Shown: positions 49,661 through 62,632 of the stretch, piece after piece
How the letters are laid out: every line of letters begins with the position of its first letter
Position numbering within the stretch: the stretch's first letter is position 1
NCBI RefSeq assembly: GCF_029867415.1
Contig: NC_081182.1
Span: 19,193,983-19,257,982 of the forward strand
Reading direction: 5' to 3'
DNA length: 64,000 nucleotides
Source: Vicia villosa
Taxonomy: Eukaryota > Streptophyta > Magnoliopsida > Fabales > Fabaceae
Position numbers and translations under genes: made by a program
Notes under the pieces: generated by a model
The model's database searches: none
Seen by the model: only the letters and a program-made list of their open reading frames with translations
Told to the model about the DNA's origin: nothing

Positions 49661-50367
49661 AGGTGGTGACGCATGCATGCAGAATGTTATATAAAGGAGT
49701 AGAAAAAATAAAGCGGAATCAAACATAATAGACTAAAAATTGCATTATATAGTTTTAATATATTATATTATGATGAAACAATAAATTAAAAAAATAGATC
49801 ATTTTATTCTATCTGATTTTAATTAATCCAAACAATATGATTTTATTTTATCACATCACACTTCTTTCCATCACAAAGATAATAATATATTAGTAGTTCC
49901 TAGTTTATTACATACATCAAAATAAAACATTAAATTATTGGTCACCATGATTTTCTTTGAGTCTTTTTAACCCGCCATCAACTTGTTATCCTCTTCTATT
50001 ATTTCCTCAGTTTCCATACTCATCTTTATCATCTTTAACTTGTATTCATTTTTTCCTATTTAAAGGTAACATGAAATGTCACCGTCAAATTGCTGCCAAT
50101 ATTCTAGGGTCATTGTAATGAAGGAATATCAAGTTCATAATTTGTGGACAGAACTTTTATACGTGTGTTTTTTATGAGGAAATTGAATAGTATAAGAAAA
50201 GTATAATGGACCAAACTTTGTTACTTGCTTCAATATCACAATAAGAATCAAAGTCAAGGAAAAATACATTGTAGTTTGTGTTGTATGGTAAAGCCAATTC
50301 GAATATTCATATTCATCAATTTATTTACTTTATTAACCTTCCTCAGAATAACTACCACTTGGACATG
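49661..50367. other. Intergenic, no gene seen
   Basis: AT-rich sequence, nothing recognisable. Confidence 0.6.
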
Positions 50368-50372
50368 CATGC

Positions 50373-52779
50373 TGTAACACCTCAATTCTATCCACGGAAT
50401 TTAAATAAAATCAGAGTATAAAAATTCACAAAATAAACGATTGAGGTATCACATATTTATTCTCAAACACAAATCACCTCGTCGCATAAGCGGATACATA
50501 GCATTCACCAAATACGGAAGAACCGACAACATCAAAATAATAGACTTTAACATGAATCAACTTCCATAGAAGTGCAACGGAAACTCAACAATTAGTTCAA
50601 GGATTCATAGCATCTTAATTCAACAATGAACACAATTAAAGTGGCAATCTCAAATAAACAACTCAAGTATTTGCCAAAACATATAATAAATCAAAAGCAA
50701 GTAAATTAACGCGTTCGTCCCCCCGAGTGCTACGTATCAGAGCGACAACGACTCAAGACCAACTCGGCTAACCTCCTCTCAAAGCGAATCACCTGCACGT
50801 TATCAATATAAAGGAAACGAAGAAACAAAGAAAGGGTGAGATATCAATTCATATAATTGAGCGCATGATAAATTATATATCAGAAATTAGACATATTCGG
50901 TTAATCGTATTCACAAGTATTGATATCCTCATATTATTCACAAAGACATTAATTCACAATTCACATACTTCCGTCATATAACAAGTCACAAAAATACAAT
51001 CACAATGTAATCACAAACGTCACGCTATGAATCACATAAAAATATATGGGACATGACTCATCTACATGCATGTGGTACCAATCGGAGCTTCAGCCCCCGT
51101 CACCAATTGCCCAATTCAGAGGCACAAGGCATAAGCCTTCATCACTAATTTGCCAATCTAGGCCGTCACAATATATATGCAAATGTATGCGACTCAATGA
51201 ACTGAACATCACACAACATCATCATCATCATTTACTTCACAAAATATTCGTCACAAGGCGCACGCCCATATCATAATTATTATTGACTATTAAAGGTAAT
51301 AACATGTCACACATAATACAACAACTTCATATAACAACGAAACAATTCCGACAACTCATCAAATCAACAGTCGATACCATTAACAAATAATCACAAACAT
51401 ATTCACAGCAAATCACAATTACGGTCAAATGCTCAAGATATCGTAATTTACCGATAAACCAAATAATTAATCTAAGTTCACGTTTATTCCACTTAAATAG
51501 GCTTATAAAAAATTAATTCAACTATTAATTTAATCGACCGATTAATATCGCAATTTTGATAAAAGAACACCACCACGTTAATGTACTAATTAAACTTAAT
51601 TACCACGTAAATTTTCATCAAATTCCGGACAACTAATTATACCGCTTAACTCGGCTATTTCCATCAAACGGGACTATTTTGTATTTATTATTTCTATATT
51701 ACACACTTCCTAATCCTAATTCTAATACCTACTGATGTAAGGAACCGAGCCATTAAAAACTATCCCAATGTTTAATCTCAGTCCATTCTATTTCTGTTCC
51801 TAATTATAGTATCCAATTTTGTATCATTTCACCATTAAATTTCGTTCTCAGGCTATAAAACATATAATGAAACATGGCACAGAAGAAAACAATTCTACAA
51901 GCCAAATTGCAAAGTGAAACTAAATCCATTCTTAATCATGTGTGAAACAGAAATGTGTACTAATATAAATGTGTACTGCTACATAACCTTCTTACAAGGT
52001 AGCTAAAAGTAATAAAAATGAACAACAACTACAGCATCACACCAACATAGAAGTTTCAGAATCATATAAGTAACACCAACAGTAACGGCAACTTCAATTT
52101 TCAGAAACAAATAGCACGGCCAATGCAAATATTCAGCAATGAACATATTCAATACAGTAAGTAAAACCTAAATCCCTAATCCCAATATACAATTGCTCAT
52201 AAGCCACATTATAGGAAGAGAACTCCACCCTTACCTTGTTTGGATTGAAGAAAACTCTAGCAATCCTAGTATTTGGGTTGGAATTTCTCAAGCTTGGCTT
52301 CTCCTCTTCAAGACCTAGCTCCCTCACTTCCCAAAATAATTTCTATTTTCTCTTTTTTGGTTTTCTACACTATCTATACTATGCTTCTATTTTTTATTAT
52401 AACATTGGGCCTAACAATTAATACCACATTTCTTAATTAAAATAGGCCCAACATGCTCATAAACATAAAATAAATTAAAATATTATTTCTAGTGATATTC
52501 AACTTTTATTCTATTAAAATAAAAAATCCGATTATTCAAATATACCGATTTTTTACTCATTGCTTCATATTTCCGGTCTAATCTCAATTACTCGGAAAAT
52601 TTCCAAAACGCTAGATATTAGCTCATTAATATTTCTAATACTAAAAATATGAAAATTTCTGACTAAATATCAATCAGCTATCTCGAACTAATACCGACTA
52701 AATCGCCTCAAAATGCGAAAATTCAGTAAACATCACAAATATCTAAATTAAACAAATAATTATTTTTCCGAACGTTACA
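50373..52779 (+). mobile_element. Large solo LTR (2407 bp)
   Basis: Starts TGTAACACC and ends CGTTACA; TSD CATGC at 50368-50372 and 52780-52784. TG..CA ends and a 5-bp TSD fit an LTR retrotransposon, and TGTAACACC starts are common in plant chromoviruses such as Tekay/Del. No internal region or long frame. 51030-51190 repeats 'cgtcac..aattgcccaatt' and 'tcac..aatttgccaatct' phrases. Orientation is uncertain. Confidence 0.8.
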
Positions 52780-52784
52780 CATGC

Positions 52785-52910
52785 ATATGAAAAGCTCAAA
52801 CATAGCTCCAACAATGTGTATGAAAAAAAAGAAAGAATCACAACAAGCTGTTATATGCCACAAAACTTGTTACATTGAAATAGTATATATTTTACACTCA
52901 TTTATCAAAA

Positions 52911-53007
<97 letters not shown>

Positions 53008-53488
53008 TACTCCATCTAATCCTTCATATTAAAAAAATTTAAAAACATGAAAATCAATATAATAATTAGAAATAATAATTTGTTTTAGGGTTCTTACATC
53101 CATTTATATTAAAACACATACATCGAATAAATATTTAAAAGATATTTTAAATATTTAATACATGAAGTTGGACCATCTGAAATCATATATTCAACTTTTG
53201 TTGTTAAGTGAAAATTATTTCCTAACCAGTGTTTTTGGGACACTTTTTAAATGATTAAAGTAATACATTTTTTTAAAAATACGTACATTCAATACATTGA
53301 AAATGTATTAGAAATTAAAATCATGATTTTTATAAAGAATTTTTTTTATTTAGTATGCTTAAAAAATACCCTGAGGATACTCATTAACAAGATCCTTTAT
53401 AAAAATATTTATTAGTGTTAAATGACGTTCATGTAGAACTCCAATTCAATTAAAATATTTATGATAAAAAAAGCTACAAAATTGTGAC

Positions 53489-53566
<78 letters not shown>

Positions 53567-53909
53567 ACAAAAAAATCCTAAATCTTTTTTATAATAAAAA
53601 ACGGAATTAATATTAATTAATATATAATAAAAAAAATTTGAATGTTTTTAAATTTGTGTTTACTAAAATATATAATTAGTTTGGTAAAAGGGAATCCGAT
53701 CATACATAAAAAAAAAACATGTTTAAAGTCCCTTTAAAATTAAGTATTTTCACTTTACTTTTCTATAAAAAAAATTATTAAAGAATTGTCTCTCTAAAAT
53801 TATAAATGTTAGCTTTTTGTCTCTCCTACAACTTAACGATTGAATTAATGACGATTTTTAACGACAGTTTACTATTTTGAGATTGACTTAGCGACGATTT
53901 TATTATGAG
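52785..53909. other. AT-rich intergenic sequence with two microsatellites
   Basis: (AAT)n at about 52909-53006 and (TA)n at about 53491-53564. Nothing else recognised. The end (53700-53909) continues, in similar style, after the CACTA element ('gggctaaaagtttaat'). Confidence 0.8.
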
Positions 53910-53929
53910 CACTACAAAAAAGAAGCTGT

Positions 53930-54145
53930 GCAGCGACGTGGCCCCCACGTCGCAACATGCAATATCACGTGGCCCCCAATATCATGTAGCGACGTGGAAA
54001 ACACGTCAGAAAGTAGCGACGTGCCTCCCACGTCGCAACAGAGTTACATGGGGAACATGTATCTGCACACACAGCAGGTGTGGCAGGTGGGACAGGTACG
54101 TTTGTTGACCAGTGTAGCGACGTGGTCTCCACGTCACTACATTAA
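53930..54145. repeat. CACTA left subterminal repeats
   Basis: Inverted GCGACGTGG..CCACGTCGC units at 53933-53953, about 53990-54010, 54016-54038 and 54116-54138. In En/Spm such repeats bind the TNPA protein. Confidence 0.9.
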
Positions 54146-54452
54146 ATGTTTTTTTTTTTAAATTTAATAAGCAGGAGCTATTTCATTTTATATAATTAAT
54201 TTATTTATTTATATAATAAAATTAATATATAATAAAATATATATAATAAATTTTATATAATAAATTCTATAAAATAAAATTTATATAATAAAATTAATAT
54301 AATAAAATTTTATAAAATAAATTCATATAATTAATTTATATAATTAATTCAATTAAATAAAACTAAACATTTAAAACTAATATTTTAATGAATTAAAATG
54401 TATAATAAGTTACATAAAAATAAATTAAAAACAAATAAAATACAAAATTTTT

Positions 54453-56635
54453 TTAAGAAGCATCATCATCCGGAAAATAGTTATCCGGATTAAAATCATC
54501 AGCCACTCCGTCATCCTCCGGCTGATCTTGAGGAGGAACATTACTGTAATTCCCACCTCCTAGCATAAACCGTCTCATATGCTCCTCCATCTCAGCTTGT
54601 TTCTTCATAATGCCCTCTATCTGCCGCGCATGTTGCTCCTCCATATCAGCCTGCCTCTTCCGCATCATCTCCAACTGAGCCTCACTTTCGCGTCTCGCCA
54701 TTTGCCTTATTAATTCAGTTTGTTCCTGTGTCAGATTTGGTTGACGCGATCCACCCTCTCCATCCTGAATTCTTTGGAACAGATTACGGTCACCAGATCT
54801 ATAGCTGGACGCCAAATTTCCAGCCCCAAATAAGCAACCATTAGGCCCTTTATCTTTAATAACATCACACCAAATGTAGTGATCAACATCCGCGTTAAGC
54901 GGCTCCCCCTCTGCTGGCATGAATTGAGGATTATTTTCCAGAAAATTGGCAAGTCGTTTATCATATTCTTCCTGCACACATATATACATATTATAAATTA
55001 AAATATATTAAAACGTTGCCACGTGATTTTCACGCCACAACTTATGATTTGCCACATGATTTTCACGTGGCAATTTATCAATTGCCACATGAAATTCACA
55101 TCACAAACTTTGTACCAATATAAAAAAATAAACAACGTAAATTTCACTTACAAGATACATCCTCGTGCGCTCGTCGACAACACCTCCCGATCTCCTTGTC
55201 CGGGTCCTCGAAATCAGCTCAGGCATCAATGGTCTTCTCCCCAACTGCTTAGCCTATATAATATAATTAAAAATAATTAGTAAATTATATTATGAATAAA
55301 GATGTAACTTAAAAATTTTAAAACTTTTACCAATCGTCGGGCATGCTCGGCGGTGCTAATACTTCCAACTGTGTTGACACAACCGCCCTTTTCAGATGCC
55401 CTCATCTTCTTAAAAGTTTCTGATTTAGCCCGGAATTCTGGAGTCCTCCAATATATTACAAGCTCCTGAAAAACCTCCTCGCCTATCCAGCTAGGACGGA
55501 TGTCGTGAAGCTCATAATTCTCCCTTACTCGTCGCAGCATATCAGACATTCTTTTAAAGCATCTGGTATTGAAAACTTTCTAAACGGTTTTTTCACTCAA
55601 TGGATCCCACACGCATTTCTCCTGCAATAATGTTTTGTATGACATCAAAATAAAATGTTAAGTAATTATAATGAGAATTTCATTTAAATAACCATAACTA
55701 AAAAAATAAATTAAATGCACAACTTAAATAAATAACAATACCTTAAACATTCTAAACCATTCATCTTTATTATCGACGTCCCCATAGCTCTTAAAAGCTG
55801 ATTTATATATCTGCTGAACTATATAGTTAACAATCCTTGCAGCAGTCCGACTCGGAGTAAAACTGAAAGAAAAAATGAAAATGTTAGATATAAATTTATA
55901 CAAAAAATGAAAATATATACATACTATAAAAGTTTTTAAATAGGAAACTTACTTGCTTCCTTCGGGATGAATCCAAAATCTACCGTCAACGACATGAATC
56001 TCATCGGGATCATCCCTCCCACGAAGATCAGCTCCGTCTATCTCATCAACTGCCTCATCAACCTCACGGGCTGGTACATGTGTGGGATGTGGGGTGCGTG
56101 AGCCTCCAACCTGTGTGGGGCGTGGACTAGGAGATCGTCCAGCCTGTGTCGGACGTGGACGGGGAGATCGTCCAGCCTGTGTGGGGCGTGGACTAGGAGA
56201 TCGTTCAGCCTGTGTCGGAGGTGTACTGCTGGATCCTCCCGTATGCTGAAAGGAGGAAGTCATCTGCATGGGATATGAGAAACCAGATCCTCCAGTATGC
56301 AGGAAGGATGAAGGCATGCCAGTATGGGCGAATGGAAAGCTGGGCGGGGGCACACCAGTATGTGTGAATGGAAAGCTAGGTCCTCCCGCCTGCTGGAAGG
56401 ACGAGGGCACACCAGGATGCTGGAAGGATGGCGGTACCGCTGAGTACTGGAAGGATGGCGGTACCCCAGACGGGAATGTGTGGGAGGAGAGTAATGGGGT
56501 AAAAGCCTGAGTACTGGCTAAAGACATAGGATCAACACTCTGAGGGCGGGAAGACACGGCCATGTGAGGCGCCTCACATACTACTATCCTCGGACGTTGG
56601 GACTTCTTACCACTATCTTTACTCTTAGGTGGCAT
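54453..56635 (-). pseudogene. TNPA-like gene of the CACTA element (Transposase_24 type)
   Basis: Five exons can be read on the minus strand: 56635-55950, about 55866-55743, about 55622-55333, about 55254-55151 and about 54972-54453, with GT..AG borders. Exon 1 starts MPPKSKDSGKK and holds Pro-rich repeats (PSFQ.TGVP and TQAGRSPSPRP units). Exons 2-3 carry the Transposase_24-like region (RTAARIVNYIVQQIY, WFRMF, ending STAEHARRL). Exon 5 has a coiled coil rich in Met, Glu and Gln and an acidic C-terminus. An in-frame TAG lies in exon 3 (55582-55580). In En/Spm the TNPA protein binds subterminal repeats; that role is inferred here. Confidence 0.8.
55014..55110. repeat. Intronic copies of the CACTA subterminal repeat
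   Basis: Three diverged 'gttgccacgtgattttcacg' type inverted units lie in the last intron of the TNPA-like gene, far from the element ends. Confidence 0.7.
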
Positions 56636-56820
56636 TTTACCTATTTTATTATTCATCAACACATAAATATTCATCAACACATAAATATTCATTAACACAT
56701 AAATAGATATTCATTAACACATAAATATATATTTAATAGATATTCATTAACACATAAATAAATATTCATTAACACATAAATAAATATTCATTAACATATA
56801 AATATACATTCAATGTTTAG

Positions 56821-59800
56821 TTATTCTTCATCTTCGCTATCCACATCATTCTCTTCATCATTCTCTTCATCATTCTCTTCATCATTATCTTCGTCGTTCT
56901 CTTCGTCGTTCTCTTCGTCATTCTCTTCATTGTTGTCATCGGATTCAAACTCTTCATCATTCTCTTCATCCACATTATTTTCAACCAACAATATAGATGC
57001 ATCAACTTGATGTCCCTCAACAATTGTATCAGACAAACTTGTAATGTCTTCAGCTGCAACCACTTCATTAATTTGATCAACATCATCAACTTGATAGGCA
57101 ACATCTTCTACTTGATCGCCATTTTCAATATGACCTTGCGGTTTTGTTTTTATTACAACACACCATCCTCTTTTACGTGTCACAAATGAAGGATAAGGTA
57201 CATAATAAACTTGCCTAACAATATTTGACATTATGAAAGGATCATACTCTTTGTATTTCCGGTTCATTTGAATCTCAACAGTACCGTATGACCTGTCTAT
57301 TTTTGTGCCTCTACTTGGATCATACCATTCACAATAAAACAAGACAACTTTATTTTCTAAATCCATGTAATGGTATACCAACTCGTAGATATGTTTAATA
57401 ACTCCATAAAATTCATCTTCACCACCATCTGTAACTCCTTTTACAAATACACCACTGTTTATGGTTTTTTTCCCTTCGGTCCATGCCTCAGTGTGAAACT
57501 TATATCCGTTCACGAAGTATGTGTGATATTCATTTGCGCTTTGGATAGGGCCTTCTGCCAAGTTTCTCAAATGGAGTATTTCTGGAGTTGGTGGAAACAC
57601 GGTAGACAATCTTTGCTTGAACCATAAGGGAAATTGAGCATGAATGACGCCAGATGTTGACTGTACACCGGTACTATGAAAATAGGCATTGTTAAATTCC
57701 CTACAAAATATACACCATAAGTTAAATAAGTTTGGTATACAGACATTGTCAACAAAGGTAAAAAAACTATTGGGTAAACTTACTCAAGGTATTGTTTAAC
57801 TTCGACGCAATTGATCAAGACATGGACATGTGCGGATTGCATTTCTTTCTGGGTCAACCAATGCACACTCTTCTTTCCAGAAGGTCGACCTGGAAGACCG
57901 AATACTGATAAGGTGAATTGACTCCTCTGGTTGACATTTACCGGATTTCGTATGGTTCTAGGAGTTAACATCAAGTGATTGAAATAATGACTGCAAAAAT
58001 GTGATGTTTCTCGATGCAGGTAATGTGCACATATAGAACCTTCAACTCTTGCTTTATTCTTCACTGATCGCTTTGAATCACCCATGAACCTTTCAAACAG
58101 ATACATCCACCTATATTGAACTGGTCCACCAAGAAAGGCTTCATATGCAAGATGCACAGGTAAATGTTCCATTGAGTCGAAGAAACCAGGCGGAAATACT
58201 TGTTCCAACTTACAAAGAATGATTGCAATGTTTTGGTCCAACTTCATGATGTTTTCCACTTTTAAAGCTGACGCACAAATATCTCTAAAAAACTGACTAA
58301 TTTCAGTCAGTGGATCAAGAACATGTTTGGGTAGCGAGCCAAATGCAATTGGTAACAATTGTTCCATGAAAATGTGACAATCGTGACTTTTCATTCCATG
58401 CAACTTCCCAGTGTTAGGGTCAGCACACCTTGATAAATTTGATGAATACCCATCGGGCATTCTCAAACCTTTTAGCCATCGACAAACAGCTTTAGCTTCT
58501 TGGGAAGTCAAAGTGAAACAAGCCTTGGGTTTTAATAACTTTCCATTCGGTAGAGGCTTCAACTCCAACTCTCTTCTGTTACACCATTTTTCCATGTCTT
58601 GTCTGGCCTTTTCATTATCTTTTGTTTTGCCTTTCACATCCATCACTGTGTTAAATACATTATCAAAAAAATTCTTCTCAATATGCATAACATCTAGATT
58701 ATGGCGCAACAAGTTATCCTTCCAATACGGGAGGTCCCAAAATATACTTCTTTTTGTCCAATTGTGACTCCGTATCCTTCAATTCGGCATTCTTTGCCAG
58801 TATCTGTAAATTTTGGTAGCTCACTAACTTGTTCCCATATAGCCCATGGTGACAATCGAGGCGGAGGCGAATCTTTCACTCGTACATCTTTTTTAAAGTT
58901 TGTCATGTTTCTTCTATAGGAGTGATTTCGTGGTAAGAATCTTCGTTGACAGTCAAACCACGAGATTTTCCCACCTTTATCCAACGTGAACCCTTTGTTG
59001 TTTCCCATGCAATGCGGACAACCCATTTTGCCATGCGTACCCCAACCAGACAACATGCCATATGCTGGAAAGTCGTTGATGGTCCACATCAATGAAGCTC
59101 GCATTATAAAGTTTTCTTTACGTGATATATCATAAGTCCATTCTCCAATCCACAATCTCTTCAAATCATCAATTAAAGGTTGTAAATACACATCAATTCC
59201 TGCTTTTGGACTCGAAGGTCCTGGAATGACGCACGTCAAAAACATGTATGGTTTTGTCATGCACATCTCAGGAGGGAGGTTGTAAGGGGTTACAATAACT
59301 GGCCAACAAGAATATGCGGTTCCCGACCCTTGGACATATGGAGTAAATCCATCAGAGCATAAACCAAGCCTGACATTTCTAGGTTCTGCGGCAAAATCAG
59401 GATGCATTCGATCAAAATGCTTTCATGCCTCGCCATCAGATGGATGTCGCATAGTGCCTAGACTTGTGTTATTTGTGTGATGCCATGTCATTTGACTTGC
59501 ACTATGCATTGAAACAAACACTCTTTTTAACCTTGGTATTATCGGAAGATAAAACATGGACTTTACTGCTACACGGTCTTGATTAGTGTTAACGGCTCTA
59601 CTGGGAACTTTATATCTTGGACTCTTACAAAACTTACATTCCTCCAACAACCCCATCTTGAGTACCAAACTCATTGTCGTAGAACAACATACAGCCATTA
59701 ATGCAACAATCAATCTTTCTTACTCTTAAGCCCAACTTCGACACCAACTTCTTTGCTTCATAAAATGTTGTAGGCAAGTTATCTTTCATTGCAGTTGAGT

Positions 59801-60410
59801 CCAACATCATCTTTACGAAGAATTCCAAACACTGATCAGGAACATTCCAATTTGCCTTGGCGGCCAACAATCTCACACAAATTGATAACTTTGATTCAGA
59901 CGATCCATCAAACAACGGCGTATTCATCTCATTCAACAACTGATAACATTTCTGCGCTTCCTCATTCGGCAACTCTTCCCCACCAAAATCTTCAGGCTCA
60001 TCATAGGTCACGTTCACACCAAAAGCATCCTCAACCATGTCACCAATCAGATTAAAGTTTTCCTCATATTCCACAGGCGGCCGACTACTTGAAGCATGAG
60101 AGTTGCTAGTCGCTGGTACGTTACTAGGCAGTTTTTCACCGTTAAACGTCCAAACCCAATAATTTGCAATGAAACCCCTTCTATGCAAATGAGCTGTTAT
60201 TTCCTGTGGGTCACTAATTATTGGTCTACATTCACATTTAAGACAGGGACACCTAACTCCTCCTTCGCTTCGACATAATTCCTGAGCAAACGCCCAACTG
60301 ATAAACCCTTCAACTCCTACTATAAAATTGGGTTTAAGTCCCATTCTTCCTGGAAATGTTCTATCGTACATCCAACTACGATAATACCGATAATATTCCA
60401 TACTGCACAT
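56821..60410 (-). pseudogene. CACTA transposase gene (tnp2/TNPD type)
   Basis: Domains in order: Transposase-associated N-terminal domain (60401-60150, YDRTFPGRMGLKPNF, CPCLKC); the tnp2 transposase core (about 59700-58800, FAAEPRNVRLGLCSDGF, WTINDFPAYGMLSGW, CPHC); a DUF4218-like region (58712-57780, LLRHNLDVMHIEKN to MEHLPVHLAYEA); an intron (about 57779-57702, GTAAGT..TTGTAG); and a DUF4216-like last exon (57701-56821). Lesions: frameshift near 59655, TGA where relatives have Trp (59425-59423), frameshift near 58770. The C-terminus ends in tandem NDEENDEE-type acidic repeats. The enzyme would cut element ends for transposition in the nucleus. Confidence 0.85.
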
Positions 60411-61870
60411 TTATACAATCATTGTCATTTTGAGTTAAAATACTAATCAACTTAATATTATTCTTAGACGTATACTAGTTAATATTTACTATTCTTAAAA
60501 ATATTATTTAATATTTTTAACTACACACGTTATATTGAACATATTTAACCATAAAGTAATTATTTTTTTAACTACACATTTTAAACTACATATATTAGAA
60601 ATATTATTTAATAAAAATACTATTGTTATGTTTTTGTTACATATATAGTAATAAAAATAAAAAATAAGAAATAAGAAATATTACTATTATATTTCGAAAT
60701 ATACAAACACATACATATTATGTTTTTATAACATATATATACAAATTCAGTTTTAAATCTATTATATATGAATAAAATAAAAAATAAAAATAAAAAAAGT
60801 TTTTATTAAATATATGATATACATATACATATTTTGTTTTTATTAAAAATGTTTTTAGTATAATATTACTCATTATAATAAATAATATATATAATAAAAA
60901 TTAAAAATAAAAACTTTATAATATATAACTATTATATTAGTTTTGCATATATAAAATTTGTTTAAGTTATAATAATCTATTTTTTAAAGTGAGAACTTTA
61001 TAATATATATCTATATTATATTCTTAAAAATGAAAACTTTATAATATATATAACTATTATATTCTTTTTAAAATTATATTAATATTTATAATAATCTATT
61101 TTATATATTGTAAAATATTATAATATATATAATAATTTTAATAATAGTTTTAATATATCATATACTAAAAACAATTTTAATAATTTTAATGTTTTTATAA
61201 TATTAATAGTTTTAATATATAATATATAATAATGTTTGTATAGTTTTAATAAAAATATTAATAAAAAATATACTAAAAACAATTTTAATATAACAATTTT
61301 TTTAAAACACATTATAACAATTTTAATATATCAATTTTTTTCTAATAATTTTACAATTTATAAAAACACATTATAAATCTATACAAACACATACATATCT
61401 TAATAAATCTACTAAAAAATCTATAACACATACATATTATCTTAATAAATCTACTAAAAAAATCACATTATAAATCTATACAAAAAATCTATACCATATA
61501 TCTAACCCAAAAATCATTATAAATTACATTAAAAATATATTTTATTTACTTACCTCTTCTTCAATCTACTCCTCCTTCTTCAATCTACTCTCCTCCTTCT
61601 TCAATCTACTAAAACTATACCAAAAAAAATCAAAAGTTAATAACAGAATAAAGAATAAAATTATAACATAATACTTATTCAACCTCTTAATTACCTTTGA
61701 TATCAAAAAAATATTTGGATTGATGCAGTTGAATTTTGGGAGATTGAATTTCTGGTTTTGGTTTTAGTTTTGGGGGAGAAATTCTTACTATGTGAAACTG
61801 GTTTTTCTTTCTGAGTTTTGGATCTGCAACGAAGGTGTGGGGGAGTGAAGTGAATTGCTCTCATAAATAA
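60411..61870. promoter_or_regulatory. AT-rich 5' region of the CACTA transposase gene
   Basis: About 1.4 kb of extreme AT sequence without a gene, then a 'cttcttcaatctactcctc' triplet repeat (61556-61610). It must hold the element promoter, but I cannot point to it. Confidence 0.4.
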
Positions 61871-61874
61871 TCAA

Positions 61875-62300
61875 AGTAGCGACGTGAAGTAAACTTCGCT
61901 AGTTGCCACGTTGTAAACACGTCGCAACAAGCAAACGGTAATATTTAATTAATGTCTCTGCCATAAATGCTGTCACCTAGTCAATTCTTGGGAACGTTAT
62001 AAATGTTGCGACGTGTTTACAACGTCACAACTTAATTTTTTAAAATTTGAATCTCCCCCCAATCTCCCCCCATGTGAACGTTATTGCTTTTTAAATTTTA
62101 ATTTATACATTTAATGTAGCGACGTGTTACCCACGTCACAACATTTTTCACGTAACCCAACGTCTGACACCTCATTACTTTATGTTTATAAAGTTATTTT
62201 AAATTTAAAAATATGTTGCGACGTGGTTGTCACGTCGCTAGAGGCAATAATTACCCACGTGACTTCCACGTCGCTAATATGTGTCGCTGGGGAGCACTTT
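61875..62300. repeat. CACTA right subterminal repeats
   Basis: Inverted units such as GCGACGTGTTTACAACGTCAC (about 62008), GCGACGTGTTACCCACGTCAC (about 62120) and GCGACGTGGTTGTCACGTCGC (about 62218), plus others at about 61878 and 62258. Confidence 0.9.
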
Positions 62301-62314
62301 TTTTTGTAGTGGAG

Positions 62315-62632
62315 GGGCTAAAAGTTTAATTTTTTAACTTTAAACTAGTGATTCTTTGATAAATTTTTTCAGAGGCACTAAAAATAAAAATACATACATT
62401 TTAAAAGGATTTTAAAATATTTAACCATATAGTTAAATTTTACAGTCAGTATTTTACTTCGATCATAAAAGGATTTTAAAATATTTATCCATATTATATA
62501 CATACACCTTCCAGTCACTCTAACTAACCGCTGCATCACTCTTTCTTCAAATTATTTTTCACATAAATTCTGCATTTAGTTTCATGATTCTGCAACACTC
62601 TTCATTTCATTGATCTTGAACGGTGTTTCAAC
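62315..62632 (+). promoter_or_regulatory. Promoter and 5' UTR of the H+-ATPase gene
   Basis: 318 bp between the CACTA end and the start codon. A TATA-like ATATTATATACATACACC is at about 62487-62504, so the transcript may begin near 62525. A 'aaaaggattttaaaatattt' direct repeat occurs at about 62402 and 62466. Confidence 0.5.

Larger units (their letters stand above)
53910..62311 (-). mobile_element. Complete CACTA (En/Spm) DNA transposon, 8402 bp
   Basis: Ends CACTACAAAAAA and TTTTTTTGTAGTG, with a 3-bp TSD GAG (53907-53909 and 62312-62314). Subterminal regions are packed with GCGACGTGG/CCACGTCGC repeats. Both genes run on the minus strand: the tnp2-type transposase first (60410-56821), then a TNPA-like gene (56635-54453), the En/Spm layout. 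The transposase has two frameshifts and one nonsense codon and the TNPA-like gene one nonsense codon, so this copy is probably not autonomous. Confidence 0.95.

Noticed and set aside
54000..54140. Possible tRNA or other RNA gene in the GC-rich stretch
   Set aside because: The stem-forming units are CACTA subterminal repeats and lack tRNA A and B boxes.
56813..57010. Ser-rich plus-strand frame
   Set aside because: It is the antisense shadow of the acidic repeat at the end of the transposase.
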